From F23-D06 sp045132055 (lineage in GTDB: Bacteria; Bacteroidota; Bacteroidia; Bacteroidales; WCHB1-69), in the NCBI GenBank assembly GCA_045132055.1, contig JBGURP010000055.1, forward strand, positions 62,001-126,000: a DNA stretch of 64,000 nt, read 5' to 3'. The translations under genes were made by a program, and so were the position numbers. This document shows positions 1 through 9,334 of the stretch, in pieces (the stretch's first letter is position 1; each line of letters starts with the position of its first letter). The notes below the pieces were generated by a model, which saw only the letters and a program-made list of their open reading frames with translations, did no database searches and was not told the origin of the DNA.

Positions 1-288
1 CATGATGATGCTGTCTTTCTCGCTGAGCTGGTCGGAAAGATCGCCGTACTGCGCTTTGATGCGCTCATGCTCTGCCAGCAAAGAGTCCAGCTCTGCCTGC
101 AACTCCATGTTGCTGTTTTCCACTTTGGTGAACTCCTTGTTGAGCACGGGCTTGGCGAAGAAGCCGAAATAGAGCGTGGTGATGAAAAACACACCGGCCA
201 AAATGCCGAGGATAATCACCCATTTTTTCAACGGATTGGTTTCATTCTGCTGTCCGTTGGTACCTGCATAATTTGTTGTCGTTTCCAT
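1..288 (-). CDS. Partial membrane-anchored coiled-coil protein (N-terminal 96 residues)
   Basis: The gene starts with ATG at 288 and runs off the left edge, so only the first 96 codons are visible. A polar N-terminus of about 20 residues is followed by one hydrophobic segment (about residues 23-45, KKWVIILGILAGVFF). A charged heptad-like stretch follows (about 50-96, NKEFTKVENSNMELQAELDS) that is typical of coiled coil. The expected topology is a single-span inner-membrane protein with a periplasmic coiled coil. I do not recognise the family. It lies 42 bp downstream of the phosphatase gene on the same strand with no promoter box in between, so it may be co-transcribed with it. Confidence 0.75.
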   Translation of the reverse strand, partial: METTTNYAGTNGQQNETNPLKKWVIILGILAGVFFITTLYFGFFAKPVLNKEFTKVENSNMELQAELDSLLAEHERIKAQYGDLSDQLSEKDSIIM

Positions 289-330
289 TACTATTGATTT
301 TTATTATTATTCACTTTGGATAGGTCTCCC

Positions 331-1968
331 CTACTCCAGACAATTCCGGAGGTTTTTGGGCAGATAGAAAGTCTTGTTTTTATCCATGAAAATCACCACT
401 GAAGGCAATTCCACGTTTTTCTTGTTGATGACCACGGTGTTGGTGTAGCTGTCGGCCTCCAACGTGTTCTTCTTGTTCTTCACCACCAGCTTGTAATGGT
501 TGGGCGCCAGACTGTCGATGCGGGTCGTGTAGCCCTCGAAAACCTGATGATGGTCGGCATAGATGTCGGCGGTGAGCTTGGGCAACGAGTCTGTGAGGTT
601 GAGCTGGCGACACAGATACTCGTGCATCTGCACGTTCGTGACAAAGCCCGTCAACACATCATTTTGCGGATGGTAGATGGCGTAGAACACATTCTCGCCC
701 GTATGCCCGAAGGTAGTGAAACCGAAATAGGTGCGGTTGTACAGGAACTGTCCGAGCAGGCGCGACATGTATTCATTGCCCTTGCGTTGCTCCTTCGGCA
801 TGGATGACAGTTTGTAGTCGCGCGCCGATTGCAGGAACTCAATGTCCGGTTGAGTAATCTGGAGGTTGTAGTACTGCTCAAACAGAGCGGGCCACTCAGA
901 GGTCTCCACGGCTTTCATCTTTTCGGCCATCGTCCAAGTGGAGAGCTTGTAGTCGTCAATGGGGGACATAATCTGGGTGAGCGACAGCTTGTCGTAACCG
1001 TGATTGGATTTCGCATTGCCAATGGTGATAGCGGAGGTGCCGTGGTCAGGCATGACCAGCACCAAGGTTTGGCCATCTTTTTGGGCGAAGTCGAACGCCA
1101 CCTTGCAAGCCTTGTCGAACGCGATGAAGTCGAGTAAAGCAGCTTTGGCGTCGTTATCGTGCGCGGCCCAATCTACTTTGCTGCCCTCCACCATCAGGAA
1201 GAAGCCGTTGGGTTCTTTCGACAGGGTCTCAATGGCCTTGCGGGTCATCTCTTCGAGCGAAGGTTGCTCTTTGGCGTCGCGCTCCAGCTCGTAGGACATG
1301 GACTTGTCGCAAAAGAGTGACCAGAAGGGGGCTTTATGGCAATTGGCCATGGCTTGCGGGTCGTTGAGGAAAACCTGATAGCCGTGGTCTTTCAGAAATT
1401 GCTGGTATTCGGGAGTGAGGTAGGAGACGCCGCCACCGATGACCACATCCACCAGGTTGTGCACCATCTGGGGCGCGATGACATCGTACTTGCTACGCTT
1501 GTAGGAGTGCGCGGCGCAGTCGGCGGGCGTGGCGTGCGGGAACTCGCACGTGAACACGAGCCCGGTAGCTTTGTGATGGATCTGTTTGGAAGCCTCCAAC
1601 AAAGTGGCCAGCGGCTGGTAGGCGCGGGCAGCATCCACGGGCACGACATCATGGTCAGTCGCCACCGGATAGGTGGAGACGAAGCTCGTCTGGGACGGCT
1701 GGCCGGTCATGTAGCAGGAAGTGGTGGGGGCGGAATCGCCGATGGGCGCGTCGGAAGAATAGGTGCCCAACAATCCTTTCAGGAAGGGGTCGATATTGAG
1801 ATTTTTTTGCGCCGGATCCTGATAAATTTGATACCAGCGAGCCGCAGAAAGCAGGCTGGTGGAGGTTCCGTCGGGTATCATCACAATCACATTCTTCACG
1901 GGCTGTGCTTGCGCAAAGAATGCTAAAAATGTAAGTAACAATACGTTGCAAAAAATCAGTCTTTTCAT
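331..1968 (-). CDS. Secreted alkaline phosphatase (PhoA superfamily)
   Basis: Hydrolyses phosphomonoesters in the periplasm. The 545-residue product has a signal peptide (about residues 1-21, ending FFAQA). It then shows the metal-binding start of alkaline phosphatases (VKNVIVMIPDG, Asp about 33). The nucleophile motif is G-D-S-A at 77-80, with Ser79 the probable phosphorylated residue. A later VEGSKVDWAAHDND motif and PDHGT and FGHTGE histidine motifs supply the other metal ligands. The C-terminal 70 residues look like a small beta domain. The ATG at 1968 fits the signal peptide. A -7 box (TATCTTTG on the minus strand, 1993-2000) lies just upstream, divergent from gpsA. No Pho-box was recognised, so control by phosphate is not shown. 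Confidence 0.9.
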   Translation of the reverse strand: MKRLIFCNVLLLTFLAFFAQAQPVKNVIVMIPDGTSTSLLSAARWYQIYQDPAQKNLNIDPFLKGLLGTYSSDAPIGDSAPTTSCYMTGQPSQTSFVSTYPVATDHDVVPVDAARAYQPLATLLEASKQIHHKATGLVFTCEFPHATPADCAAHSYKRSKYDVIAPQMVHNLVDVVIGGGVSYLTPEYQQFLKDHGYQVFLNDPQAMANCHKAPFWSLFCDKSMSYELERDAKEQPSLEEMTRKAIETLSKEPNGFFLMVEGSKVDWAAHDNDAKAALLDFIAFDKACKVAFDFAQKDGQTLVLVMPDHGTSAITIGNAKSNHGYDKLSLTQIMSPIDDYKLSTWTMAEKMKAVETSEWPALFEQYYNLQITQPDIEFLQSARDYKLSSMPKEQRKGNEYMSRLLGQFLYNRTYFGFTTFGHTGENVFYAIYHPQNDVLTGFVTNVQMHEYLCRQLNLTDSLPKLTADIYADHHQVFEGYTTRIDSLAPNHYKLVVKNKKNTLEADSYTNTVVINKKNVELPSVVIFMDKNKTFYLPKNLRNCLE

Positions 1969-1992
1969 AAACAGCTACTTTCTTCAAACTTG

Positions 1993-2000
1993 CAAAGATA
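1993..2000 (-). promoter_or_regulatory. -7 promoter box of the alkaline phosphatase gene
   Basis: Minus-strand TATCTTTG matches the Bacteroidota TAnnTTTG consensus, 25 nt before the ATG. Confidence 0.6.
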
Positions 2001-2043
2001 GAAAATATATGCAGACAAAAGATGTTGGTTTCATACAATTTTG

Positions 2044-2051
2044 TATCTTTG
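2044..2051 (+). promoter_or_regulatory. -7 promoter box of gpsA
   Basis: TATCTTTG, 29 nt before the gpsA ATG. A TTGG about 20 nt upstream is a possible -33 element. It is divergent from the phosphatase promoter, and the intervening 43 bp could hold a shared control site. Confidence 0.6.
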
Positions 2052-2080
2052 CAGCCTTAAAAAATGTTAAAAGAATCGTA

Positions 2081-3127
2081 ATGACAGAGAGGGATTTTTT
2101 GCCCATCATACCCAGAAGTAAGAAGACCCGGTTGCGCTACCGCGTGGCCGTGATCGGAGGAGGTAGCTGGGCAACTGCCATCATCAAGATCATTTCCGCC
2201 AATCTGGAGCACATCCATTGGTGGATCCGGGATGAGGAGACGGCCAAGCACATCGTGCAGTTCGGGCACAACCCGCGCTACCTGAGCTCGGTGCTCATCA
2301 ATCCTGAGGACGTGCGCGTGAGCACAAACATCAAGGCGGTGGTTTCCAAAGCCGACTATGTCATTATTGTCACCCCGTCAGCATATCTTCACCAGACGTT
2401 GGCCCCGCTGCAACGGAGTCAGCTGCACCGCAAGAAGATCATTCTGGCTGTAAAGGGCATTGTGCCGGAGACCATGCAGCTCATCAGCAACTACATGAAA
2501 ACCCAGTTCAAGGTTCCTTTGGAGAACATGTCCATCATCAGCGGCCCTTCACACGCGGAGGAGATTGCGCAGGAGAAGTTCACCTTCCTCACTGCGGCCT
2601 CCGAGAACTTGGAGCTGGCCGAAACGGTGGCCAAGTTCTTCACCAACCGCTACTGCCGCACCTCCGTGTCGCGCGACATGATGGGCGCGGAGCTGGCCAT
2701 TGTCCTAAAAAACATCTACGCGCTTGGCGCTGGTATTTATAGCGGCCTGGGCTACGGTGACAACTTCATCGCTGCCTATGTGGCCAACTGCCTGAAGGAG
2801 ATGAAATACTTCGTCTCTAAACTCTATCCCAACGAGGACCGCCACATTTCCGATTCCGTGTATCTGGGCGACTTGCTGGTGACTGCCTACTCCACTTACA
2901 GCCGCAACCGGCTCTTCGGCATCATGATCGGCCACGGTCTTTCCGTGCGCGTGTCGCTGATGGAGCTGCGCATGGTGTCGGAGGGCTACACCGCCTGCCG
3001 CTGCGTGCACGAAATCAACAAGAAACACCTGGCCGAAATCCCCATTGTGGAAACCATATACGGAATTTTATACGAAAATAACAATGTTTCATCAGAAATG
3101 AAACGCATAGCTGAACATTTCATATAA
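2081..3127 (+). CDS. gpsA: NAD(P)-dependent glycerol-3-phosphate dehydrogenase
   Basis: Reduces dihydroxyacetone phosphate to sn-glycerol-3-phosphate for phospholipid synthesis (cytosolic). The 348-residue product carries an N-terminal Rossmann motif VAVIGGGSWATA (about 22-33). It also has the family stretch VKGIVPET, the substrate loop SGPSHAEEI and the C-terminal catalytic region with KNIYALGAG. The frame is open further upstream, but the ATG at 2081 follows the -7 box at 2044 and gives the usual family length, so it is chosen. The stop overlaps the next gene's start by one base (TAATG), indicating translational coupling. Confidence 0.93.
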   Translation: MTERDFLPIIPRSKKTRLRYRVAVIGGGSWATAIIKIISANLEHIHWWIRDEETAKHIVQFGHNPRYLSSVLINPEDVRVSTNIKAVVSKADYVIIVTPSAYLHQTLAPLQRSQLHRKKIILAVKGIVPETMQLISNYMKTQFKVPLENMSIISGPSHAEEIAQEKFTFLTAASENLELAETVAKFFTNRYCRTSVSRDMMGAELAIVLKNIYALGAGIYSGLGYGDNFIAAYVANCLKEMKYFVSKLYPNEDRHISDSVYLGDLLVTAYSTYSRNRLFGIMIGHGLSVRVSLMELRMVSEGYTACRCVHEINKKHLAEIPIVETIYGILYENNNVSSEMKRIAEHFI

Positions 3128-4083
3128 TGATACGCTTTGTTTGTCATCAGGAAATTGTCCCTGAACAATGGGACCGCGCCGTGCTGACATCCGCATGTCC
3201 AACTGCACTGGCCACTTTTGATTTGTTGAATGCCCTTACCGGCGATGCACAGTGGGACGCCCTCGTCGAGGACGACTACAAAGCCGTGTTGCCCCTGCCC
3301 CACCGGACCAAAGCGGGCATTTCCTACATCTACACGCCCTTCTTCCTCCCCAGAATGGGCATTTTTGCACCCAAACCCGTGGTTGCGAAGAAAACGCTCG
3401 AGTTCTTCAACGCCATCCCTGACAACTTCAAGCAAGTGGATTTGTTGCTCAACCCGGGCAACGACGCCACACTCCTGCCCCAGGAAAAAGTAGAGCTCGT
3501 ATCGCACGTCACTTGCCTCAACCGCCCGTATGACGAAATGGCCAAGGGTTTCTCCACCAATACCCGCCGCAATATCCACGCTGCGGAAAAACATTTTTTA
3601 ACGATTGAAAAAAATAAAAAATTTGTGGAGCCCATCATCAATTTGTTCAAGGACAACCGCGGAAAGAGCCGCGCCGTGCACTACAAAAACCAAGATTATC
3701 AACATCTTGCAGAGGCTGCCAAGCTGCTTATCAAGGACAAACGACTGGATGTTTTGGGCGTGTTCAATCCCGACCAGCGTCTGATGGCCGGTGCCTTTAT
3801 GGTGCGCGACGTGGATCGCACTTGGTTTTGGTTCTCCGGAAGAGACGAAGCTGTGTCAGAAGCCAAGCCCATGTTCTTCTTGCTCAACGAATACCTGAAG
3901 GACCTCAGCGGTTCCGGCATCATGTTCGATTTCAACGGCTCAACCAATGAGAATGTGGCACGCATGTACAAAGGATTCGGCGGACTCCCCTACCCTATCG
4001 TGCTTGTACAGCATTCCCAGAAGGGCATCAAACCCCTCGTCACACTGAAACGGAAAGTTGCAAAAATCCTTCCGAAAAAATAG
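3127..4083 (+). CDS. FemAB/GNAT-fold acyltransferase-like protein
   Basis: A 318-residue soluble protein. The C-terminal half (about 140-290) looks like a GNAT/FemAB acyltransferase: a conserved NTRRNIHAAEK segment, a beta strand LDVLGVFNPD then LMAGAFMV, a WFWFSG strand and a terminal FDFNGSTNENVARMYKGFGG helix, as in proteins that transfer acyl or aminoacyl groups to wall or lipid precursors. The substrate cannot be read from the sequence. Start ATG at 3127 overlaps the gpsA stop by one base, so it is in an operon with gpsA, hinting at (but not proving) a role in lipid or envelope metabolism. It ends 20 bp from a convergent gene. Confidence 0.75.
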   Translation: MIRFVCHQEIVPEQWDRAVLTSACPTALATFDLLNALTGDAQWDALVEDDYKAVLPLPHRTKAGISYIYTPFFLPRMGIFAPKPVVAKKTLEFFNAIPDNFKQVDLLLNPGNDATLLPQEKVELVSHVTCLNRPYDEMAKGFSTNTRRNIHAAEKHFLTIEKNKKFVEPIINLFKDNRGKSRAVHYKNQDYQHLAEAAKLLIKDKRLDVLGVFNPDQRLMAGAFMVRDVDRTWFWFSGRDEAVSEAKPMFFLLNEYLKDLSGSGIMFDFNGSTNENVARMYKGFGGLPYPIVLVQHSQKGIKPLVTLKRKVAKILPKK

Positions 4084-4103
4084 TCTGACAGAAAAACCGG
4101 TGT

Positions 4104-5228
4104 CTAATACTGCACCGGCATCACCTCATCATCCAACACTTCCAAAAAGTGGATATTGATATTCTCATATCCACCATTTGGCGTTTTGTCAAAAGACATG
4201 GGATAAGAGATGGATGACACCTTCACGCGGTCCATATCTCCTTCATTGCGAATCAATTCCACGAAGAAGCGCGTGATGTCATATCCCTGATAAGCAAAAT
4301 TCTCGACCGTAGGAATACTTTTGAACTTCTCTTTGTACTTCTGCATGAACAGCTGTGTTTGCTGATCTTTTTCATCGACAAAGAAATTGGAGAAAAAGTG
4401 GACGTTGAGCTTGGAATAATACTCCACATCATACGTGTTGGAGGATAACCATTTTTCAGGCACCACCAGAATGATATCTTCGGGTTTGGAGTTGTACAGC
4501 AAATCCCTGGACAGCATCAGCATCTTGGCGGCATTGGTGCTGAACACCACTACAATGTTTTTTGTGTTGGGCTTGATGGCCTTCAACAACGCACTTTGTG
4601 AGGAGACTTCCTGATACGAAATGCTTTTGTTTTTGAAATAGTGCACGTAGGCCATCGGGTCTGCATTCTTCGTGGCAGAATCCTTATAGAGAATGATATT
4701 GCTGTGCGGATATACTTCCGCCATATAGCTCAACGTGGCCGGACGGGATTCCAAAGAAGGGATGACCTTATACACATACTCGTTTCCATCCAGAATATCT
4801 GTACGGTTGGTAAACGGGTTCACAATGGGAATTTTATACTGTTTGGCATACTCAGCGGCAATCTGGAAGGTTTTGTTGAAGAAGGGTCCGATAATCAAAT
4901 CCACATCTTCCATCAATTCTTTGTCTTCCATAATCTTCCGAAGATCGGCCTCATCCTCCGTGACATCCTTCACCACAATGTTCAAGGCGACATTCTGATC
5001 CTGATATTCGTCCAAGGCAATCTGCGCGCCCGCCCAAAAGCCCATCAGCAGGAAAGAGTTGACACCCTGAATATCCTGACTTGAAGAGACAGATGGCGCC
5101 ACCGGGTCACGGTACTCATGCGTGTAGAATGGAATGAGGTAAAGCACCGTTTTGCGCTCCCCAGTCGGCTGGGCCCACAGGGAAAAAACGGTCAAAACCA
5201 TTAGGCTGAGTGCGATTATCTTTTTCAT
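4104..5228 (-). CDS. Periplasmic type-1 binding-fold protein in the rodA operon
   Basis: A 374-residue exported protein with a signal peptide (about 1-19, ending SLWA-Q). The body resembles the periplasmic binding protein type I fold (Leu/Ile/Val-binding or LpoA-like). It shows NSFLLMGFWAGAQIALDEY, VDLIIGPFFNKTFQIAAEYAKQYKIPIVNPF and a C-terminal lobe with the motif ENFAYQGYDITRFF. It is the last gene of a tight operon with polyprenyl synthase, PBP2 and RodA (6 bp after rodA). No ABC permease or ATPase is nearby. E. coli LpoA, which activates a penicillin-binding protein, also uses this fold, so a regulator of PBP2/RodA is a reasonable guess. A solute receptor is the alternative. Confidence 0.75.
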   Translation of the reverse strand: MKKIIALSLMVLTVFSLWAQPTGERKTVLYLIPFYTHEYRDPVAPSVSSSQDIQGVNSFLLMGFWAGAQIALDEYQDQNVALNIVVKDVTEDEADLRKIMEDKELMEDVDLIIGPFFNKTFQIAAEYAKQYKIPIVNPFTNRTDILDGNEYVYKVIPSLESRPATLSYMAEVYPHSNIILYKDSATKNADPMAYVHYFKNKSISYQEVSSQSALLKAIKPNTKNIVVVFSTNAAKMLMLSRDLLYNSKPEDIILVVPEKWLSSNTYDVEYYSKLNVHFFSNFFVDEKDQQTQLFMQKYKEKFKSIPTVENFAYQGYDITRFFVELIRNEGDMDRVKVSSISYPMSFDKTPNGGYENINIHFLEVLDDEVMPVQY

Positions 5229-5234
5229 ATTCCG

Positions 5235-6488
5235 TTAATTATCATTCAGTTTTATAAAAATAAACAACATGGTGGTGAAAGCCCACAAAGAAGATCCTCC
5301 GTAACTGAGGAACGGCAAAGGGATGCCGATAATGGGCACCAAACCGATTGTCATGCCTATATTCACAAAAAAGTGCACGGCGATGATGCCGGCAATGCCG
5401 TAACCATAATGTCGCACAAACGGTATTCGACTCTTCTCCGACAGCGAAAGTATTCGGTAAATCAAGGCCAAATAGAGATAAAAGATTACCAAAGTACCCA
5501 TAAAACCCCACTCCTCGCCGATGGCGCAGAAGATGAAGTCGGTGCTCTGCTCGGGGACGAATTTCAGCTTGGTCTGTGTGCCCTTGAGGTAGCCCTTGCC
5601 GAAGAAACCGCCCGATCCGATAGCGATTTTGGACTGGTTGAGGTTGAAATCCGCGCCCTTGGGGTCGGAGGTCTGGCCCAAAATCGTGGCCACCCTGACC
5701 TTCTGGTGGGGTTCCAAAAGATGCTCGTACAGCAAGTTCACGGAAAACACAAACACGATACTGATGATAAAGACGATGATATCCCGCTGCATGTTTTTCT
5801 TGTGAACCCGGTCTTTAATCATGAAACAGATAAAGACCGTCGTGAGCAACGCTATAGCATACAATTCATTGAATTTCAATGTAAAAACTGCCAGAAAAGC
5901 AGCGATGAAGACCAATATCAGGAGACCTCCGCTCAAGCCTTCGCGGTAGAACAGGATGATGAACGAGGCGAATACCAAGGCGGATCCGGCATCGTGCTGC
6001 ATCATGATGATAAATATAGGAATCAACACCAAACCGCCCACAATCAGCCAGACATAGCGCTTTTCAGTGCTGGTTTTGCCCTCGTTGAAGAACTTCGCCA
6101 ACGCCAATGCCGTCGCCACTTTCATGAACTCCGTAGGCTGTATGCTGAACTCCCCTATCTTGATCCAGGCTTTTGCACCCGAAATCTCCGTGCCTATCAG
6201 CAACACCAAAACCATCAATACAAAACATAGTATATAGAAGTAATAGGCGTAGTGTTGTATTAACTGTTTGTCTATGAGTAAAATAACAATACCTATCAGT
6301 AGGGAGGATCCAATCCAGATCAGCTGTTTGCAATAGGGTTTGGAGATGTCAAATATGGAGTTCACTCCATCCGGAACGTAGCAAGTAGAGTATATAGTGA
6401 TCCATCCTATAAAGACCAAGGCAAAATAGTAGATGATCAGACGAGCATCAAAACCTTTCGTATTCTTTCTGTTCAGGTCACTATACAT
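5235..6488 (-). CDS. rodA: Rod-shape peptidoglycan glycosyltransferase RodA
   Basis: SEDS-family lipid II polymerase of the elongasome, working with PBP2 in the inner membrane. The 417-residue product has about ten hydrophobic segments and the family motifs GAKAWI (about 103), FIIMMQHDAGSALVF and GSGGFFGKGYLKGTQTKL. It also has VPEQSTDFIFCAIGEEWGF and the C-terminal GIPLPFLSYGGSS. The start ATG overlaps the mrdA stop by one base, and the downstream binding-fold gene follows after 6 bp. mreC and mreD, often beside mrdA-rodA, are absent here; mreB is at 54.3 kb. Confidence 0.95.
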   Translation of the reverse strand: MYSDLNRKNTKGFDARLIIYYFALVFIGWITIYSTCYVPDGVNSIFDISKPYCKQLIWIGSSLLIGIVILLIDKQLIQHYAYYFYILCFVLMVLVLLIGTEISGAKAWIKIGEFSIQPTEFMKVATALALAKFFNEGKTSTEKRYVWLIVGGLVLIPIFIIMMQHDAGSALVFASFIILFYREGLSGGLLILVFIAAFLAVFTLKFNELYAIALLTTVFICFMIKDRVHKKNMQRDIIVFIISIVFVFSVNLLYEHLLEPHQKVRVATILGQTSDPKGADFNLNQSKIAIGSGGFFGKGYLKGTQTKLKFVPEQSTDFIFCAIGEEWGFMGTLVIFYLYLALIYRILSLSEKSRIPFVRHYGYGIAGIIAVHFFVNIGMTIGLVPIIGIPLPFLSYGGSSLWAFTTMLFIFIKLNDN

Positions 6489-8290
6489 TATCGTAGATAG
6501 AGTTCTTTCATTCGTTTTTCCAGATCGGTTCTTTTCACCTCGCCTTTCAGGTACTTTTCAGCCATCAGGCTGGCGATGGGGCAAGCTACGGATGCGCCGA
6601 AGCCGCCGTTTTCCACCAGACAGAAGATGACAATTTGCGGGTCGTCGGCCGGCGCGATGAGCGCAAAGACCGAGTGGTCGGCACCGTGCGGGTTTTGGGC
6701 CGTGCCCGTCTTGCCCGCCACTACAATGCCATCGATTTGCGCTCCCCTACCCGTTCCCGCGGTAACCACCAACTTCATGCCTTCCAACACGGTTTTGAAA
6801 TGACGGGGGTCAATCTTGGAGTATATTTTTTCGGAAAATTGTGTGTTGAGATTGTCTTTGGTGCCAATGGCCTTCACCACATGCGGCTTGATGTAGTAGC
6901 CCTGATTGGCGATAACGGCCAGCATGTTAGCCATTTGTAAAGGAGTCACGGCCGCCTCGCCCTGCCCGATGCCCATGGAGACCACGGTGTTGCCGTTCCA
7001 GCTCTTGTTGTATTTCTTGTCAAAATAATCTGCCGTGGGAATGCTTCCCTTCAGCTCGTAAGGCAGGTCTGTCTCATAACGTTGGGCAAAGCCCATGGAG
7101 TGCATGTAATCGAGCCAAGCGGTGTAGGCTTCTTGTATATTCTTGTATTTACGGCGGTTAGACAAAATGTTGTAATATGCGCGACAGAAGTAGCTGTTGC
7201 AAGAGCGCTGGATGGCCGTGTAGATATTGAGTCCGCCGCAGTTGTGGCAGTGCACCACGTGGCTGCCGATGTGATAACCGCCACCCGAACAAGTGTAAAC
7301 GGTGGTCGGTGTGACGATACCATCTTGCAAGGCAATCAGTCCGTTGGCCAATTTGAAGGTAGAGCCTGGCGGATAGCTGGCCATGAGAGCGCGGTTGAAC
7401 AGAGGTTTCTTGGGGTCCTCCAGCAGCATGGCGTAGTTTTTCGGGCGCGCGGTGCCCACCAACAGGTTCGGATCGTACGTAGGCGCGGAGATAATGCACA
7501 GAATCTCCCCGGTTTTAGGCTCTATGGCGACAATACTGCCGCGTTTGTTGGCCATCAGCTCCTCACCATAGCGTTGCAGCTGCATGTCCAGTGTGCTCCA
7601 GATGGAAGTGCCGGGCACGGCTACCACATCCTCTGCACCGTTCTCGTAGCGGCCCACCTCGCGGTTGTGAACGTCCACCAGAACCACACGCTTGCCCTTC
7701 TCGCCGCGCAAAACCGTCTCGTAGGCCTTCTCAATGCCGCTCTTGCCGATATAGTCGCCCATCTGATAGTAATTGTCGTTCTCCATGTCCTGGTCATTCA
7801 CCTCGCTGACATAACCCAAGATGTGCGCCGCTATGGGGTTGGGGTAAGAGCGCAAAGTACGGTTTTGCACGAAGAAGCCGGGAAACTCATACATTTTTTC
7901 CTGCAAAAAGCCGTAGTCCTCTTTTGAAATCTGCTGCTCAAACAGCGATGGAACGATATAGGAGTATTTTTTCGCTTTGTCGATTTTCTTCCGCACCTCC
8001 TCGATGGTGATGTCCAGCACGCGGCAAAGTTCCATAGTGTCAAACTCGCGCAACTCATTGGGTACCACCATGATATCGTATGCTGCATCATTGTACACCA
8101 GCAATGAGTCGTTACGGTCGTAAATCAGCCCTCGGGCAGGGTGCTCGGTAATGTAACGCAAGGCATTCTGGTTGGCTTTCTCCTTGTAGGACTTGTTCAG
8201 CACCTGCAGATTGAAAAGACGTATCAGATATACCAACGCCAGCACCGCCAAAACGGCCAAAACCACTATATATCGCTTTTTTTCTTGCAC
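6488..8290 (-). CDS. mrdA: Penicillin-binding protein 2, peptidoglycan transpeptidase
   Basis: Class B PBP cross-linking peptidoglycan during elongation, paired with RodA. The 600-residue product has an N-terminal membrane anchor (about 7-27) and a PBP dimer domain (RGLIYDRN at about 53). Its transpeptidase domain contains SxxK (Ser310-Lys313, GSTFK), SxN (Ser363-Asn365) and KTG (527-529). Translation appears to start at GTG (8290): the codon two before it is the in-frame stop of the upstream gene, and the next ATG is far inside the protein. The gene lies 3 bp after the polyprenyl synthase gene. Confidence 0.95.
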   Translation of the reverse strand: MQEKKRYIVVLAVLAVLALVYLIRLFNLQVLNKSYKEKANQNALRYITEHPARGLIYDRNDSLLVYNDAAYDIMVVPNELREFDTMELCRVLDITIEEVRKKIDKAKKYSYIVPSLFEQQISKEDYGFLQEKMYEFPGFFVQNRTLRSYPNPIAAHILGYVSEVNDQDMENDNYYQMGDYIGKSGIEKAYETVLRGEKGKRVVLVDVHNREVGRYENGAEDVVAVPGTSIWSTLDMQLQRYGEELMANKRGSIVAIEPKTGEILCIISAPTYDPNLLVGTARPKNYAMLLEDPKKPLFNRALMASYPPGSTFKLANGLIALQDGIVTPTTVYTCSGGGYHIGSHVVHCHNCGGLNIYTAIQRSCNSYFCRAYYNILSNRRKYKNIQEAYTAWLDYMHSMGFAQRYETDLPYELKGSIPTADYFDKKYNKSWNGNTVVSMGIGQGEAAVTPLQMANMLAVIANQGYYIKPHVVKAIGTKDNLNTQFSEKIYSKIDPRHFKTVLEGMKLVVTAGTGRGAQIDGIVVAGKTGTAQNPHGADHSVFALIAPADDPQIVIFCLVENGGFGASVACPIASLMAEKYLKGEVKRTDLEKRMKELYLR

Positions 8291-8293
8291 GAT

Positions 8294-9253
8294 TTATTTT
8301 TCTCTGCCTATTAACTTGAGTATGAGTTCTTTAATGGTTGTCTTGCGTTCTTCTGCCACCTGAATTTTATCCAAATCCTGAAGACACAAATTCACATATT
8401 TGCGCACTTGCTCGTCTGTCTGGGCTTTGATGTTCAAATCATCATAGATACCTCTCACGATTTTGTATTTCTGCTCAAAATCGGTAGTGGGACAGGCAAA
8501 AAGGTCTTCCAGCGTTTTCTTTTGTTCTGGATTGGCCTGTTGCAAAGCCAAGAGATAGAGGTAGGTTTTCTTGTTGTCGCGGATATCGCCACCGATGGTT
8601 TTGCCAAACGCAGGTGAAGAAGCATACACATCCAGCACGTCATCGGCCAATTGGAACGCGATGCCCAAGTTGATACCCATATTGTACAGGTATTGCTGGT
8701 TTTGCTCGTCTGCACCGGCCAAAATGGCACCGGATTTCATGCAACCGGCAAACATGACGGCGGTTTTCTTACGAATCATGTTCAGGTATTCGTCAATGGT
8801 GACCATCTGCTGCGTTTCAAAGTCCAGATCATATTGCTGGCCTTCGCAGATTTCCAGCGAGGTCTGGGAAAAAACCTTGGCAATATCTATAATCAACTGG
8901 TTGTCACATTTCAGGCGGATTAACTGCTGGAATGCCATGATGGCCAGCGCGTCGCCGGAGAGGATGGCAATGTTGCTGTTCCACTTTTTATACACCGTGT
9001 CCTTTCCTCGGCGTATCGGGGCCACATCCATGATGTCGTCATGAATCAGAGTGAAGTTATGCAACATCTCAAAGGCCATGGCCACTTTCTGGGCCTCGTC
9101 TGCGTCGCCGCCAAACATCTCCACTGCCAAATGCACGAGTTTGGGCCGTAGCCGCTTGCCTGACTGTAACAACGTATAGGATATGGGAGCATAGAGATTG
9201 GCAGGCTGCTTATTCTCAAAAATCTGTTGAAATTCTTGTTCTAATGTGTTCAC
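8294..9253 (-). CDS. Short-chain polyprenyl diphosphate synthase
   Basis: Trans-isoprenyl diphosphate synthase condensing IPP with allylic diphosphates. The 319-residue product has QSGKRLRPKL (30-39), the first aspartate-rich motif DDIMD (72-76) followed by RRGKDTVYKKW, and the second aspartate-rich motif DDVLD (204-208). An aromatic residue, Phe67, sits five positions before the first motif, which suits C15-C20 products, but chain length is not certain. The start is GTG at 9253; an in-frame TAA lies five codons upstream and no ATG is near. It is the first gene of the operon with mrdA, rodA and the binding-fold gene, perhaps tying isoprenoid supply to wall synthesis. Confidence 0.9.
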   Translation of the reverse strand: MNTLEQEFQQIFENKQPANLYAPISYTLLQSGKRLRPKLVHLAVEMFGGDADEAQKVAMAFEMLHNFTLIHDDIMDVAPIRRGKDTVYKKWNSNIAILSGDALAIMAFQQLIRLKCDNQLIIDIAKVFSQTSLEICEGQQYDLDFETQQMVTIDEYLNMIRKKTAVMFAGCMKSGAILAGADEQNQQYLYNMGINLGIAFQLADDVLDVYASSPAFGKTIGGDIRDNKKTYLYLLALQQANPEQKKTLEDLFACPTTDFEQKYKIVRGIYDDLNIKAQTDEQVRKYVNLCLQDLDKIQVAEERKTTIKELILKLIGREK

Positions 9254-9275
9254 AATTCTTCTATTTTAAAACCTG

Positions 9276-9283
9276 CAAAAATA
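9276..9283 (-). promoter_or_regulatory. -7 promoter box of the polyprenyl synthase-mrdA-rodA operon
   Basis: Minus-strand TATTTTTG, 22 nt before the GTG start of the first gene. It is the only good box upstream of the four tightly packed genes. Confidence 0.6.
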
Positions 9284-9334
9284 CAAAAAAGGGCATGTAT
9301 CAATAAAATCTGCCCTTAAAAAAACTGTTTTATA

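Noticed and set aside
1859..2080. N-terminal extension of GpsA by 74 residues
   Set aside because: It crosses the divergent promoter and the phosphatase start; the shorter protein has family length.
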